A DNA stretch of 64,000 nt from Bacillota bacterium (GTDB lineage: Bacteria > Bacillota > Clostridia > Clostridiales > Clostridiaceae). The position numbers were made by a program, and so were the translations under genes. The notes under the pieces were generated by a model that was given only the letters and a program-made list of their open reading frames with translations, ran no database searches and was not told where the DNA came from. Position 1 is the stretch's first letter. Each line of letters begins with the position of its first letter. Location of the stretch: positions 21,867 through 85,866 of the forward strand of contig JAJXWH010000020.1 of NCBI GenBank assembly GCA_021781745.1, in the 5' to 3' direction. Positions 1 through 9,932 of the stretch are shown in pieces.

Positions 1-654
1 TGATGCTATTTCCCCTGCAAAATAGACTACTATATTGTATTTATCAGCTATATCTTTCACTGCTTTAATTAATAAGTCTTGTCCCTTCTTTTCTATGTCT
101 ATTCTCGCAACACATACTATATTAATTGTTGCATGTTTATACTTCGGTAAATTAAATTTTTCAATATCTATGGCATTGTTAACTACACTTATCTTATTTT
201 TATCAATAAAATTTTCTATGCATTCATCTTCAACTGATTTTGAAACACAAATGATCTTTTTACAATATTTATTTATGCTACTTACTAAACTTTTATCCCT
301 TCTTACTATATTATTATCATGAATTGTATAAATAATATCTAACTTCCTTATGAATTTTTTTATATATATCGCTAATATAAAGGAAGCTTTATTATGACAA
401 TGTATTATATCAGGATTTTCTTTATACATATGTTTAAATAATTTAATTAAATAAACTATATTTTTTCTGCCCTCTGGTCTTTTGATTAATTTAATCTTGT
501 TTTTTATATTCACTTCTCGCAATAATTTTTCATCATAGATATCATTTACAATACACAAACTTTGCATTTCTAAATCACTATGGTTTAAAATATCTATTAA
601 TAATCTTTCTGCACCACCGGTCTTAAAGGACATTATTAATTGGACAACCTTCAT
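1..654 (-). CDS. GT4-like glycosyltransferase, C-terminus outside window
   Basis: Partial glycosyltransferase of GT-B fold; 218 codons are visible and the C-terminal part lies beyond the window edge. The ATG at 654 follows an AGGAGG site five bases upstream. The N-terminal acceptor domain carries the TGGAERLL segment typical of GT4 enzymes and a DIIHCHNK segment; the nucleotide-sugar domain starts near residue 185 with VCVARIDIEKKGQDLL. It overlaps the end of the preceding glycosyltransferase by 32 bases, so the two are probably translated together. Donor and acceptor sugars cannot be told from sequence. Likely a cytoplasmic, membrane-associated step in assembly of the polysaccharide repeat. 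Confidence 0.85.
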   Translation of the reverse strand, partial: MKVVQLIMSFKTGGAERLLIDILNHSDLEMQSLCIVNDIYDEKLLREVNIKNKIKLIKRPEGRKNIVYLIKLFKHMYKENPDIIHCHNKASFILAIYIKKFIRKLDIIYTIHDNNIVRRDKSLVSSINKYCKKIICVSKSVEDECIENFIDKNKISVVNNAIDIEKFNLPKYKHATINIVCVARIDIEKKGQDLLIKAVKDIADKYNIVVYFAGEIAS

Positions 655-1852
655 AGTATCCTCCTAGTATAGTTTCAAAAATAAATTTATACCCTTCTAT
701 TAATTCTGTACTCGTATTATTCCAGGATAACTCCTCAATAATTCTTTTTCTACCAATAGCCCCCATTTTATTTCTTAATTCCTCATTATCTAATAAAAAT
801 TCTATTTTTTCAGCCATATCCACAGAATCATTATTTTTGGCATATAGCGAAGAGTCTTTAGCCGAATTCCTTCCTTCTATTAAATCAAATTGCACTATTG
901 GTTTTCCAAGCGCCATATACTCTAGAATTTTATTCATCGTTGATTTATCATTCATATCATTATATTCATCTGGATTTACACAAACATCAGCTGTATTTAG
1001 ATAGTCTAGCAATACTTCATCAGATACTCTTCCTGTAAACTCAACAATATCATCTAACTTCATTTCTGCAGCCTTCCTTTTTAATTCTTCTAAATGAGGT
1101 CCTCCTCCGATTATTCCACAAAATATATCATCCCGCTTCTTAATACTTCTCAAATATTTTAGTGCTTCTAAAAGATATTCTATTCCTTCTTGCTGTCCTA
1201 TAACCCCCAAATATCCAATCATGTATTTCTTTCCTTTTTTAATTTCGGTTTTAGGCTGTTGTATTCTTAATCTCTCTAGTCTAGGTCCACTTCTCAATAC
1301 AAATATATTTTTAGGATCCATTTTACCTCTGTCTATTGCTATTTTTTTGTAGGATTCATTTGTGACAAAAGCAGCTACACAATTTTTATATGTTTGTCTT
1401 TCTAGCCATAGTTGAAATTTATACAGCAGCCCGTATTTCTTAAATTTTGCATAAAATAATTCCGGACATATATCATGATGATCAAATATATATCTAACTC
1501 CGTATTTTTTAAATAATTTAGCAATTAAATAAATATTATCAGGAGGATTACATCCTTGAATGACATGAAAACCTATTTTTCTATATACTTTCTTAGCAAG
1601 TTTATATTCATTCCAAAGAGCAGTACTATATTCTTTGATATAACCAATAACTCCATTTCCTTCAGAAGGTAGGTCATGTCTGAAAATATTAACCCCCTCA
1701 ATAACTTCCTCTTCTTTAAAATATCCTTTTCCTTTAGGAGATATTACTGATACTATATACCCATTTGATACAAGAGTTGTTGCCTCCTGCCATACCCTTG
1801 TATCAAATGGAACTGGCAGATTCTCAACTATTATTAATATTTTTTTATTCAT
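623..1852 (-). CDS. GT4 family glycosyltransferase
   Basis: Glycosyltransferase of about 409 residues with two Rossmann-like domains (GT-B). The start NKPV-like segment PVPFDTRVWQEA near residue 15 and the C-terminal segment GYLGVIGQQEGIEYLLEAL followed by KILEYMALGKPIVQ are typical of GT4 enzymes that act on exopolysaccharide. An ATG twelve codons further upstream is open, but the ATG at 1852 has an AAGGAG site at the right distance, so I choose it. The gene sits between the GDP-mannose dehydrogenase and the truncated glycosyltransferase, probably in one operon. The donor is not known; GDP-mannuronate is possible from context only. Confidence 0.88.
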   Translation of the reverse strand: MNKKILIIVENLPVPFDTRVWQEATTLVSNGYIVSVISPKGKGYFKEEEVIEGVNIFRHDLPSEGNGVIGYIKEYSTALWNEYKLAKKVYRKIGFHVIQGCNPPDNIYLIAKLFKKYGVRYIFDHHDICPELFYAKFKKYGLLYKFQLWLERQTYKNCVAAFVTNESYKKIAIDRGKMDPKNIFVLRSGPRLERLRIQQPKTEIKKGKKYMIGYLGVIGQQEGIEYLLEALKYLRSIKKRDDIFCGIIGGGPHLEELKRKAAEMKLDDIVEFTGRVSDEVLLDYLNTADVCVNPDEYNDMNDKSTMNKILEYMALGKPIVQFDLIEGRNSAKDSSLYAKNNDSVDMAEKIEFLLDNEELRNKMGAIGRKRIIEELSWNNTSTELIEGYKFIFETILGGYYEGCPINNVL

Positions 1853-1933
1853 AATATAACTCCTTAATACTTTACAAATTCCCTGCATCTATACAACTCT
1901 ACTGAATGTATTTGCAACTTTTATTTTTGGGTT

Positions 1934-3307
1934 TCAAAAATTATTTAAGACAAATTCTTTTCCCGCTATTTTATCATTGCTTTTATTCTTATTAATATTA
2001 TTCCATGCTATTCCTTCATAAACCCCTTCATAATCTATTTCATTTCTTATTCTAACAAGGTCTAATATTATTTTATTTGGATATTCTTTCAATATATCGC
2101 CAAATTCTTTTTCTTTGTTAGCAATTACTATGACCTCTGAATCGCTAACAACAGCATCTATATCATCATTTATTAACTTCTGTAAATGCGGAATTTTACT
2201 TTCAATAAGTTCTCTATTCGTACCAGTTAGTTCTGATACTTTAACATTCTTGTCATAGATCAATATATTAAAACCCTTACCTATTAATCTTTCAACTACT
2301 TCTACCATAGGGCTGCAACGTAAATCATCTGTTCCTGCTTTAAAACTTAATCCCAATATACCTATATTCTTCTTACCCTTATTTATAATCATCTCAAAAG
2401 CCCTCTCCTTTTGTATTGAATTACTATATTCAATACTTCGTATGACTGGGACTTTAATATACATATCCTTAGCCATTGTTTTTAATGCTTTTGTATCCTT
2501 TGGTAAACATGAGCCACCATATGCAAAACCTGGCCTAAAATAATAGGGCGATATATTTAAATATTTATCCTTACAAAATATTTCCATAACCTTATGACTA
2601 TCAATTTCAAGTTCTTTACATATGTTGCCTATTTCATTTCCAAATGTTATCTTTAAGGCGTGAAATGTATTACTTACATATTTCATTATTTCAGCAACTT
2701 TTATTTCAGTACATATTTTTTCATTTGGCAAAGAATTATATAATTCTAATACTATATCTTTTGCTTTTTCACAATCGTAACCTATTAAAGTTAGCGGTGG
2801 ATTAAAATAATCATATACTGCTGTTCCCTCTCTTAAAAACTCTGGGTTTGATACTACCCCAAAATCCTCACCATTTTTCTTTCCTGATATTTTTTCAATT
2901 ATTTCTGCTACCTTTTCATTCGTTCCTGGTAATACCGTACTCCTTATTACAATCACATGAAAACTAGTTTTTTCCTTTATTGCATCTCCTATTTGTTGTG
3001 CTACATAAAATACGTACTGTAAATCCAGATGCCCCTCCTTGCTACTTGGTGTTCCTACTGCAATTATTGATATATCTGTATTATTGATTGCGTAATTAGC
3101 ATCTAGTGTAGCTTCGAGCAATTTCTGTTCTGTGGCTTTTTTTATTAATTTGTCAATTTCCGCTTCAATTATTGTTGGTCTTCCTAAATTAATCAAATTA
3201 ACTTTATTTTCGCTTACATCTACACCTATTACCTTATGTCCCCTGCTGCTTAAGCAGCCTGCACTAACGCATCCAACATATCCCAATCCAAAAATACTCA
3301 CTTTCAT
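1934..3307 (-). CDS. algD: GDP-mannose 6-dehydrogenase (AlgD-like)
   Basis: NAD-dependent four-electron oxidation of GDP-mannose to GDP-mannuronate is the likely reaction. The 457-residue protein has the nucleotide-binding GLGYVG at residues 7-12, VGTPS near 84, the NPEFLREG segment near 154 and the catalytic cysteine at residue 267 in GGSCLPKD. Several stretches (CLSSRGHKVIGVD, YFRPGFAYGGSC, GLSFKAGTDDLR, ESKIPHL, ending near EGIAW) match what I recall of Pseudomonas AlgD better than UDP-glucose dehydrogenases. A mannose-1-phosphate guanylyltransferase gene 7.5 kb upstream would supply GDP-mannose. GGGGAG precedes the ATG. A UDP-glucose dehydrogenase role remains possible but is less likely. 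Confidence 0.85.
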   Translation of the reverse strand: MKVSIFGLGYVGCVSAGCLSSRGHKVIGVDVSENKVNLINLGRPTIIEAEIDKLIKKATEQKLLEATLDANYAINNTDISIIAVGTPSSKEGHLDLQYVFYVAQQIGDAIKEKTSFHVIVIRSTVLPGTNEKVAEIIEKISGKKNGEDFGVVSNPEFLREGTAVYDYFNPPLTLIGYDCEKAKDIVLELYNSLPNEKICTEIKVAEIMKYVSNTFHALKITFGNEIGNICKELEIDSHKVMEIFCKDKYLNISPYYFRPGFAYGGSCLPKDTKALKTMAKDMYIKVPVIRSIEYSNSIQKERAFEMIINKGKKNIGILGLSFKAGTDDLRCSPMVEVVERLIGKGFNILIYDKNVKVSELTGTNRELIESKIPHLQKLINDDIDAVVSDSEVIVIANKEKEFGDILKEYPNKIILDLVRIRNEIDYEGVYEGIAWNNINKNKSNDKIAGKEFVLNNF

Positions 3308-3556
3308 TTTAATCTCTCCCCTATTAACATAAGTTAATTAATATATATCACTTAAGTCTGCAAAATATTCACACATTTTTTAATATTTTATATAATTTAT
3401 AAGGATGTACAATTTTCTTTCTTAGAAACACTAATGTAATTAGTACTCCTTCTATAGCAAAACTTTGACAATGAGCTAATTGTTTTTTTATTTAACCAAA
3501 TCAACATAATTTTGCTTATTCTCCAAAGCATTTCTCTCATAAACGTACTCATCAAG
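3308..3556. other. 249-base gap, possible decayed gene end
   Basis: No convincing gene. On the minus strand short open stretches occur in all frames right after the preceding glycosyltransferase stop; one ends with a hydrophobic-then-basic segment (EGVLITLVFLRKK) without a start or ribosome site. This could be the debris of a deleted cluster gene, but it is too short to identify. Confidence 0.3.
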
Positions 3557-4639
3557 TTATTTATACACCATGGTGCTTTTTCCCTCATACTTTCTATCAA
3601 TGTTCTCATATAACTCAAGTAATTCTGTCATTACATTGTTTATATTAAATTTTTGATTAACAATTTCAAATGATTTATCACCCATTCTTTTCTTTAATGA
3701 TTCTGATTTTATTAACTTTATTAATGAATCTTTTAGCATTTGCTTATCTCCTGCAGAAATTAAAAAACCATTTTCATAGTTTATTACCTGTTTTGAAATT
3801 CCACCAACGTTAGTTGATACTATTGGAAGTCCATAACTCATTCCCTCCAAAATTGACATGGGCATTCCTTCATTATAAGAGGGTAAAGTAAAAATAGTTG
3901 ATTCTCTCATAAGTTTTTCCTTTTCTTCACCTATAAGCCAACCAAAAACTTTCACATTATTGCTTAATCCTCTCTTTATACAAAGGTTTCGAACATCGTC
4001 TATCTCGCCATCACCAAGAATATTAAAAATAATTTTCTTATCTTCTTTAATTAAATCTGGAATTATATCGATTAAATCATATATACCTTTTCGTTTACCA
4101 AGTCTGCCCAAAAACAGAATTATATTTTTTTGATAATTTTTACTTAATTCTTTTGGAGGCACAGTTACGGAATTATAAATAACTTGAATTTTTTCTTCAT
4201 CACATATTTTTTTTAAATAGTCAGCCCATTCTTCTGATAATGCGATAACTTTATCAACTTTAGAAAATATATGTCTTATATATTTTTGCTTAGATTCATT
4301 ACACTCATTGTCATAAAATTCTTTAAATTCTGATCCATGCATATGAATAATTACTTTTTTACCAAAGAATTTAGAGATATTTATAAAAATACTTTTTCTA
4401 TAAAAACTTGTTCTCGATGACATGTGAACATGAAGAATATCAAAATTAAAGGTTAAAATATAAATTAATAATGCTTTAAGCAAAACAAATATTTTTTTTA
4501 ACTTACTGCCTTCTTCCATTGTTGATATAAATTTTATATTAACTTTTTTATCTAATCCCGCATCATAATAATTATTTATTACGGTTGCCATCCCTCCCTG
4601 TGATTTTCTTCCAGGTCCAATCATTAAAATTTTTAACAT
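3557..4639 (-). CDS. GT4 family glycosyltransferase
   Basis: Glycosyltransferase of about 360 residues, GT-B fold. It begins with LKILMIGPGRKSQGGMATVI, a glycine-rich acceptor-domain loop, has DILHVHMSS near residue 90, and a donor-binding C-terminal half with LFLGRLGKRKGIYDLI and the E-x7-E type segment PSYNEGMPMSILEGMSYGLPIV. The ATG at 4639 is nine bases after AAAGG; an ATG three codons upstream abuts the same site and is less likely. It sits between the beta-helix genes and the GDP-mannose dehydrogenase. Sugar specificity cannot be read from the sequence. Confidence 0.88.
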   Translation of the reverse strand: MLKILMIGPGRKSQGGMATVINNYYDAGLDKKVNIKFISTMEEGSKLKKIFVLLKALLIYILTFNFDILHVHMSSRTSFYRKSIFINISKFFGKKVIIHMHGSEFKEFYDNECNESKQKYIRHIFSKVDKVIALSEEWADYLKKICDEEKIQVIYNSVTVPPKELSKNYQKNIILFLGRLGKRKGIYDLIDIIPDLIKEDKKIIFNILGDGEIDDVRNLCIKRGLSNNVKVFGWLIGEEKEKLMRESTIFTLPSYNEGMPMSILEGMSYGLPIVSTNVGGISKQVINYENGFLISAGDKQMLKDSLIKLIKSESLKKRMGDKSFEIVNQKFNINNVMTELLELYENIDRKYEGKSTMVYK

Positions 4640-4729
4640 AAAAACCATCCTTTTTTTTATATTTTAATTAGGAGTTCGTACTAATTTATTTGTTATTTAA
4701 TTCCTTTGTTTTTAACCTTTAATAAAATA

Positions 4730-4770
4730 AAAAGTATTGTAATAAAATATATTTCTATTACAATACTTTT
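4730..4770 (-). terminator. Rho-independent terminator after the secreted beta-helix gene
   Basis: A perfect 14-base-pair stem (4730-4743 with 4757-4770) closes a 13-base loop, followed on the minus strand by a T-rich stretch. It lies 24 bases past the stop of the gene ending at 4794, so part of the transcript probably ends here before the downstream glycosyltransferases. Confidence 0.75.
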
Positions 4771-4793
4771 ATGCATATTTTATATCAATTACA

Positions 4794-6170
4794 TCAATTA
4801 ACATTATCTATTATTAAAGATTCACATGAGTCTTTTTGAACATAGATTGCATAATCATTTGAAGATATTCCCACAAACTTGTTTTTTAAGACCTCCACTA
4901 CAGATGAGTTCAAAAGATATATCATATATTTATTTTCTTCTAATGTTAAACAGTCTAGTGTATTATTATTTATATTTATTTCATTCACTTTATCACATAT
5001 TATATGAGTTCCAAAAGTATTTCCTGAAACTATTATATTGTTTACACTACTTTCATTATTTCCTATTATATTTAACGATGGTGAATTAGTCCCTGTATTA
5101 ACAATATTATTGATTATTTTTATATTGCTTGCTTGTGTACCATTTAACATATTCACTCGAATTCCATCATCACACATTGTATTATTCTTAACACTTTTCA
5201 AAATAGTGTTGTCTTCAATAATTCCATTGGATACTTCGTGAAATAAAATATAAGATGATCCATCTTTTCTTCCATTAAATCTAGTGTCAACAATATTACC
5301 TTTTACTATACAATCATTTATATTAACTACTTTGTCTCCATATCCTTGAACCTTTATTCCGTCTTTTCCAAAATTCTTTATAGTATTATTAATGTAACGA
5401 ACATGATTACATCCTTCTGTTTTAGTTCCAGTGTCTTCAAAACCATTAATTATACAATTTGATATAATTGGATTTTCGCTTTCAGATACTAATATTCCGA
5501 TTCCTCCAATCTTTATATTTGTTTCATAATCCAAATCACCAAATGCAGTGCAATTACAATTACTAATTAACACTTTTTTTCTTACGTTCCCTACAAATAT
5601 TCCATGCTGATAACTGTTTCTTACTGAGCAATTTATTACACTTACTTCATCAACTCTTTTAATACAAATACCACAGCCAGTACTATTAATAGAGTTAACA
5701 TTATTTAAATTTACATTTTTACTATCTCTAATCCATATAGCTTGATTTAAGTTATTCCAATCATTCGATGTATTTAATAATATATCATCATTATAAAAAT
5801 TTTCTCCTGATCTCCTTAACTTTCCATTAATATTTAAATTTGATATAGATAAATTATCAAAGTTATAAAATTCAAAAACATTTTCTCCAATTCTAAAATC
5901 ATCACTAACCTTGAAAATATAATTTTTAGGAAAAATAAAATTGCAGAATTTATTATCAAATCTATTTCCATCTATTTTCACAGGTTCCTTTATAGTTACT
6001 ATATTCCCACTTATGGTGCAATTCATATAATCAAAAATATTATAATCACTGCTTTGCATTATTTTTGTATTTATTTGATAATTCTCAAATCTTGCTCCAG
6101 TAATTTCAGTACTTTCATGTAAAAATAATATTATTGCAATCATTGTCATAATTTTTAATATTTTTTTCAT
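4794..6170 (-). CDS. Secreted right-handed beta-helix protein
   Basis: A 458-residue protein with an N-terminal signal peptide (MKKILKIMTMIAIILFLH) and then many short repeats rich in N, I, V and G, such as NNTIKNFGKDGIKVQGYG and SNCIINGFEDTGTKTEGC, the pattern of a parallel beta-helix like pectate lyases, NosD/CASH proteins and mannuronan epimerases. It is a close paralogue of the next gene upstream through most of the helix. I saw no DPHD epimerase motif. The start at 6170 follows AAGGG and gives a clean signal peptide. Inference from neighbours: it may cut, epimerise or bind the cluster polysaccharide outside the cell. Confidence 0.75.
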   Translation of the reverse strand: MKKILKIMTMIAIILFLHESTEITGARFENYQINTKIMQSSDYNIFDYMNCTISGNIVTIKEPVKIDGNRFDNKFCNFIFPKNYIFKVSDDFRIGENVFEFYNFDNLSISNLNINGKLRRSGENFYNDDILLNTSNDWNNLNQAIWIRDSKNVNLNNVNSINSTGCGICIKRVDEVSVINCSVRNSYQHGIFVGNVRKKVLISNCNCTAFGDLDYETNIKIGGIGILVSESENPIISNCIINGFEDTGTKTEGCNHVRYINNTIKNFGKDGIKVQGYGDKVVNINDCIVKGNIVDTRFNGRKDGSSYILFHEVSNGIIEDNTILKSVKNNTMCDDGIRVNMLNGTQASNIKIINNIVNTGTNSPSLNIIGNNESSVNNIIVSGNTFGTHIICDKVNEININNNTLDCLTLEENKYMIYLLNSSVVEVLKNKFVGISSNDYAIYVQKDSCESLIIDNVN

Positions 6171-6287
6171 ATTATATTCCCTTTTTAGCTTAAACATTTT
6201 TTGCCAAACTATATTATTACAATTTTTTTATTATCAAAATCACTTTAAAAATCTTTTTAAGTATGCTCTTAAAAAAGTCTGTCAAAA

Positions 6288-6328
6288 AAGAATAAAAGTA
6301 TTATATGTACTATAATACTTTTATTCTT
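6288..6328 (-). terminator. Rho-independent terminator after the longer beta-helix gene
   Basis: A perfect 18-base-pair inverted repeat (6288-6305 with 6311-6328) closes a five-base loop; on the minus strand it is followed by five T. It lies 22 bases past the stop at 6351. The stem core (AAAAGTATTRTA) resembles that of the next terminator at 4730, suggesting that the gene and its terminator were duplicated together. Confidence 0.78.
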
Positions 6329-6350
6329 ATCAATATAAGTTGGTCTTATT

Positions 6351-8078
6351 CTATTTAGCTATCCAATCACTTCCATTAAAAATCCATTTTGTATTATTTT
6401 GCAATGGATTAATATTCTTAATTTCATCAAATATTTTAAATTTATTCGTATAAGTAGGTTTTATTGACGAATAAACTTCCCCAATCACTCTTCCAAATTG
6501 ACTTTGCAAATTGGTTTCTGCATTATCCATGTTTAATGTTAAATTTTCTATTCTTGTTAAATTTACAATAAAATTTGTATATGGATGAACCCAGTATAGT
6601 GAAGTATTGGTAATTGTTTTTAATGTTGTGAATGAATTATTTAAGATATTGCATATATTAATTGTAGTATTTCCCATACCTAGATATATTCCACATACCG
6701 GATAAGATATTGCAGCCATTCCAAATTCAGCTTTATTATCCTTTATGTCAATATTCTCTATTATCTTATTGTCGCTTCCTTCTGTTATTCTTAGAAACCT
6801 ACCTCCGCATTTTTCTACTATATTATCAGTTACTCTAATATAATTACTGGAACTTGGCTGTATATAAATTGCTTCATTCGTATCTATTAAACCTAAACCC
6901 TCTATAATATTTTTATTTATAATTATATCTGAGGATTTAATAACAAATATTTTTGAATTGAAATATTCAGTTTCCTTAATAAAATTATTTATTATTGAAA
7001 CTTTGTTGACATTATTAACTAATATATTTCTATTTAGATTATTATTTTCAATTACTATATTTTCTATCCCATTATCTATAGGGCTAAAAACATTTATTCC
7101 AGGAGAATTAGCTTTTATATTAACTGTATTATTAATTATTTTAATATTCCTAGAGCTATTGCCACTTAAAATGTTTACTCTTATACCATCCTCATTAGGT
7201 GAATCATTTGTAATATCTTTTATTATGAAATTACCATTTATAATGCCATTTATGACTTCGTGAAATGCAATATACGAAGTACCATCATCTCTGCCATAAA
7301 ATTTATTTTTAATTATATTGTTAACTACTTTACATTCCTTTACATTAATAACATTTTTATTATATCCCATGGCCTTGATACCATCTTTTCCAAAACCATC
7401 AACATAATTATTTATAAATTCAACATTACTGCACCCTTCTGTTTTTGTACCAGTATCGGAAAATCCAATTATTTTATTATTAGATATTGTAGGATTATTA
7501 CTTTCAGAAACTAAAATCCCACATCCCCCAATATTTTTATTAATTGTATAACCAAGGTCTCCAAAAGCCATACATAGACAGTTATTTATTAATACCTTTA
7601 TATTTGATGTTCCAACAAATATACCATGTTGAAAACAATTTTTTACTACGCAATTTTGTATTGTAATAGCATTTACTCTTTTGGCACTTATTCCACATCC
7701 TGAATGATTATTGCTTACTATATTCTCCAATATTACATTATCACAATCATTAATCCATAAGGATTGAATTGTTGTATCCCAATCATTTGAATCTGTTAAT
7801 ATATAATCTCCACTTGTAAAAGTTATTCCATTTTGTTTAAGATTACCTTCAATCGTTAAATTTGCTATAACTAGATTATTAAAGTTATAAAAATTTAAAA
7901 CTTTTTCTCCTTTTGGGAATATATCGGAAACCTTGAATATATATTCATCATCAAAAATAAATTTACCATTACCATTATAATAATCTTCTCCATTTACTTT
8001 AATCGGACTGTTAATAACAATCTTATTATCAATTATCTGACAACTTGAATTTATTATCTTTTGTAATTTTGCATCCAT
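6351..8078 (-). CDS. Right-handed beta-helix protein, paralogue without signal peptide
   Basis: A 575-residue beta-helix protein. Residues 1-350 align by eye with the shorter secreted neighbour: shared segments include QHGIFVG, TGTKTEGC, FGKDGIK and IAFHEV/ILFHEV. It starts directly with MDAKLQKI after a strong AAGGAGG site, and I see no signal peptide or membrane segment. A C-terminal extension of about 180 residues (more helix coils, then a TNKFKIFDEI...NGSDW tail) is absent from the paralogue. Possible roles: polysaccharide lyase, C5-epimerase or a tailspike-like binding protein; none is proved. How it would reach the cell surface is unclear. Confidence 0.72.
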   Translation of the reverse strand: MDAKLQKIINSSCQIIDNKIVINSPIKVNGEDYYNGNGKFIFDDEYIFKVSDIFPKGEKVLNFYNFNNLVIANLTIEGNLKQNGITFTSGDYILTDSNDWDTTIQSLWINDCDNVILENIVSNNHSGCGISAKRVNAITIQNCVVKNCFQHGIFVGTSNIKVLINNCLCMAFGDLGYTINKNIGGCGILVSESNNPTISNNKIIGFSDTGTKTEGCSNVEFINNYVDGFGKDGIKAMGYNKNVINVKECKVVNNIIKNKFYGRDDGTSYIAFHEVINGIINGNFIIKDITNDSPNEDGIRVNILSGNSSRNIKIINNTVNIKANSPGINVFSPIDNGIENIVIENNNLNRNILVNNVNKVSIINNFIKETEYFNSKIFVIKSSDIIINKNIIEGLGLIDTNEAIYIQPSSSNYIRVTDNIVEKCGGRFLRITEGSDNKIIENIDIKDNKAEFGMAAISYPVCGIYLGMGNTTINICNILNNSFTTLKTITNTSLYWVHPYTNFIVNLTRIENLTLNMDNAETNLQSQFGRVIGEVYSSIKPTYTNKFKIFDEIKNINPLQNNTKWIFNGSDWIAK

Positions 8079-8223
8079 AAATATTATCCTCCTTAGATTT
8101 TAAAAATTCAATTCACACTATTTTATACGGATAATTAGATACTTTAGTTTATTTATTATTATATTCATATGATTTAATATTTCTACTATCAATTTATATT
8201 TAATTGTATAAAATTAATTCCTT

Positions 8224-9099
8224 TTATAAATACTTCTCTAAATTAATTTTAGCAGCAACCTTTAAATCTTCTCTTAGTGGTCTAAACGGATCTTTTCCAT
8301 TTCCAGGTGTGAATGTTAATTCTCCAAAGTATACTTTTTCTTGTACTATATATAGATCTACTCTTACAAAGGGAAAGCCTTCTGATAATTTAGTTGCAGC
8401 TTTAATCAACTCATCAAATTCTTTAGGCTTATCTATGCCTTTTTTATGTTCCACATAAGCCACTTCCATATAAATTCGCTTCCAATTCAAATCATAAAAA
8501 TTTCTTTTGTGGTTTGTATGCCTATCAAAATCAACTTGAATAAATTCTGGCTTCCCATCAAAACAAAATATTTTATAATCCTTTAAAGATCCGGGAGAAT
8601 CTTCTAAATATTCTTCACATATTATTTTTCTTTCAATTCCTTTATATTGAATTTCCCTTGTATAATCATAAAAATCCCTTTTTAACCACTTATCCAATTG
8701 TTTTTTAGTTTTCTTTAAATCAAGAACAGATTTGTTTTTACAAATTATAATGTCTCCAGAACTATTATTGGGTTTCAATACAAATTTTTTAGGCAGCTCT
8801 TCAAAATCAATTTCATCAAAGTTATTATATACACCATACAATTTTACTAGATAATCCTTACCAAGTTTTTTCTCAACATAACTCCTTACTAAAAATTTAT
8901 CAACAAAGTCCCTATACCTCTCCAAATTACCATTCATTTTCATCCATTGTATCTTCTCTCCAAATGTTTTAGGATCAGATAAATTTAATATTTTTTTATA
9001 AGACCTAAGATATTCTACATACAATAATGGCATTATTGACTTTTTAGATAGTATTTTTATATAAGTTCTTTTCAAAAAAATTTTTAGTTCCTTATTCAT
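8224..9099 (-). CDS. TupA-like ATP-grasp protein of polysaccharide cluster
   Basis: About 291 residues with the layout of the TupA-like ATP-grasp family found in capsule and teichuronopeptide clusters: DPKTFGEKIQWMK near residue 40, KFVLKPNNSSGD near 110 (nucleotide-binding), ICEEYLED, DYKIFCFDGKPEFIQVD and the late GELTFTPGNG metal-binding segment. Such proteins probably ligate an amino acid or peptide to a uronic acid carboxyl, which would fit a mannuronate-containing polymer; that link is an inference. The ATG at 9099 is eleven bases after GGAAGGAA; a TTG three codons earlier is too close to it. Soluble, cytoplasmic. Confidence 0.78.
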   Translation of the reverse strand: MNKELKIFLKRTYIKILSKKSIMPLLYVEYLRSYKKILNLSDPKTFGEKIQWMKMNGNLERYRDFVDKFLVRSYVEKKLGKDYLVKLYGVYNNFDEIDFEELPKKFVLKPNNSSGDIIICKNKSVLDLKKTKKQLDKWLKRDFYDYTREIQYKGIERKIICEEYLEDSPGSLKDYKIFCFDGKPEFIQVDFDRHTNHKRNFYDLNWKRIYMEVAYVEHKKGIDKPKEFDELIKAATKLSEGFPFVRVDLYIVQEKVYFGELTFTPGNGKDPFRPLREDLKVAAKINLEKYL

Positions 9100-9234
9100 C
9101 TCATACAAAATTCCTTCCTAACTAAAGTTAATACATAAAGTATCGATATACTCAGTAAATAACGCTTTAATATTTGTAGCAATTTAGATTTGTTTGATGC
9201 AAACATGTCAATTGCAATATATAAGCATCAATAC

Positions 9235-9918
9235 TTAAGTATTCTCCTTTACTTTCTTCTTTTTTTCATTAATTTCGTAATAGTGAGAATAATTAGTTTT
9301 CTTTTTACTTACTTTATTTATAACTAGCCCTATTATATGTGCCCCTACTCTATTTAATAAATTTTTTGCTTCTTTTACAGATTCAATTTTACTTTCACCT
9401 GCTAGAACAACGAGAATTGTTCCGTCTACTTTTGTTGATAAAATTTGACCATCAGTAAAAGCATCTAATGGCGGGCTATCTAAAATAATTATGTCATATT
9501 CCTCCTTAAGCCTTTCTAATAAATCACTCATTGTTGTAGAGCTAATCATTTCGGATGGATTCGGCGGTATTTTTCCACTTGGTAATATATGCATGTTAGA
9601 TTTATATTCTTGAATTGCATTTTCTAATGTTTCTTTTCCTATCATAACTTCTGAAAATCCACATAAATTAGATATATTAAATTTTTTATGAATTGATGGT
9701 TTTCTTAGGTCGCAGTCTATTATAATTACCTTTTTTCCGTTTTGTGCAAATGATAATGCTAAATTTCCTGAGACTGTTGACTTTCCTTCTTGGGGATTAG
9801 CGCTTGTAACAACAATACTTCTTATTTCTTTATCAACAGAAGAATATTGTATGTTTGTTCTAAGCGTTCTGTATGATTCTGCGTCTATTGATTGTGGTTT
9901 TTCTTCAACTACAAGCAT
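9235..9918 (-). CDS. cpsD: Capsular tyrosine-protein kinase, CpsD/CapB type
   Basis: Bacterial tyrosine kinase of 227 residues that works with the CpsC-like membrane adaptor encoded just upstream to control chain length of the polymer. Walker A is NPQEGKST at residues 41-48, the Walker A-prime motif IIIDCDLRKP near 65-74, and Walker B IIILDSPP at 143-150. A short C-terminal tyrosine cluster (YSHYYE) is the probable autophosphorylation site. The ATG at 9918 follows GAGAGGAG; the frame is open further upstream but without a site. Start region overlaps nothing; the CpsC stop at 9933 is 15 bases away. Confidence 0.92.
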   Translation of the reverse strand: MLVVEEKPQSIDAESYRTLRTNIQYSSVDKEIRSIVVTSANPQEGKSTVSGNLALSFAQNGKKVIIIDCDLRKPSIHKKFNISNLCGFSEVMIGKETLENAIQEYKSNMHILPSGKIPPNPSEMISSTTMSDLLERLKEEYDIIILDSPPLDAFTDGQILSTKVDGTILVVLAGESKIESVKEAKNLLNRVGAHIIGLVINKVSKKKTNYSHYYEINEKKKKVKENT

Positions 9919-9932
9919 TTCTTTCACTCCTC

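Noticed and set aside
3397..3618. A 73-codon minus-strand frame between the dehydrogenase and GT4 genes
   Set aside because: It overlaps the end of the glycosyltransferase, has no ribosome site and reads as basic, low-complexity sequence; treated as possible debris only.
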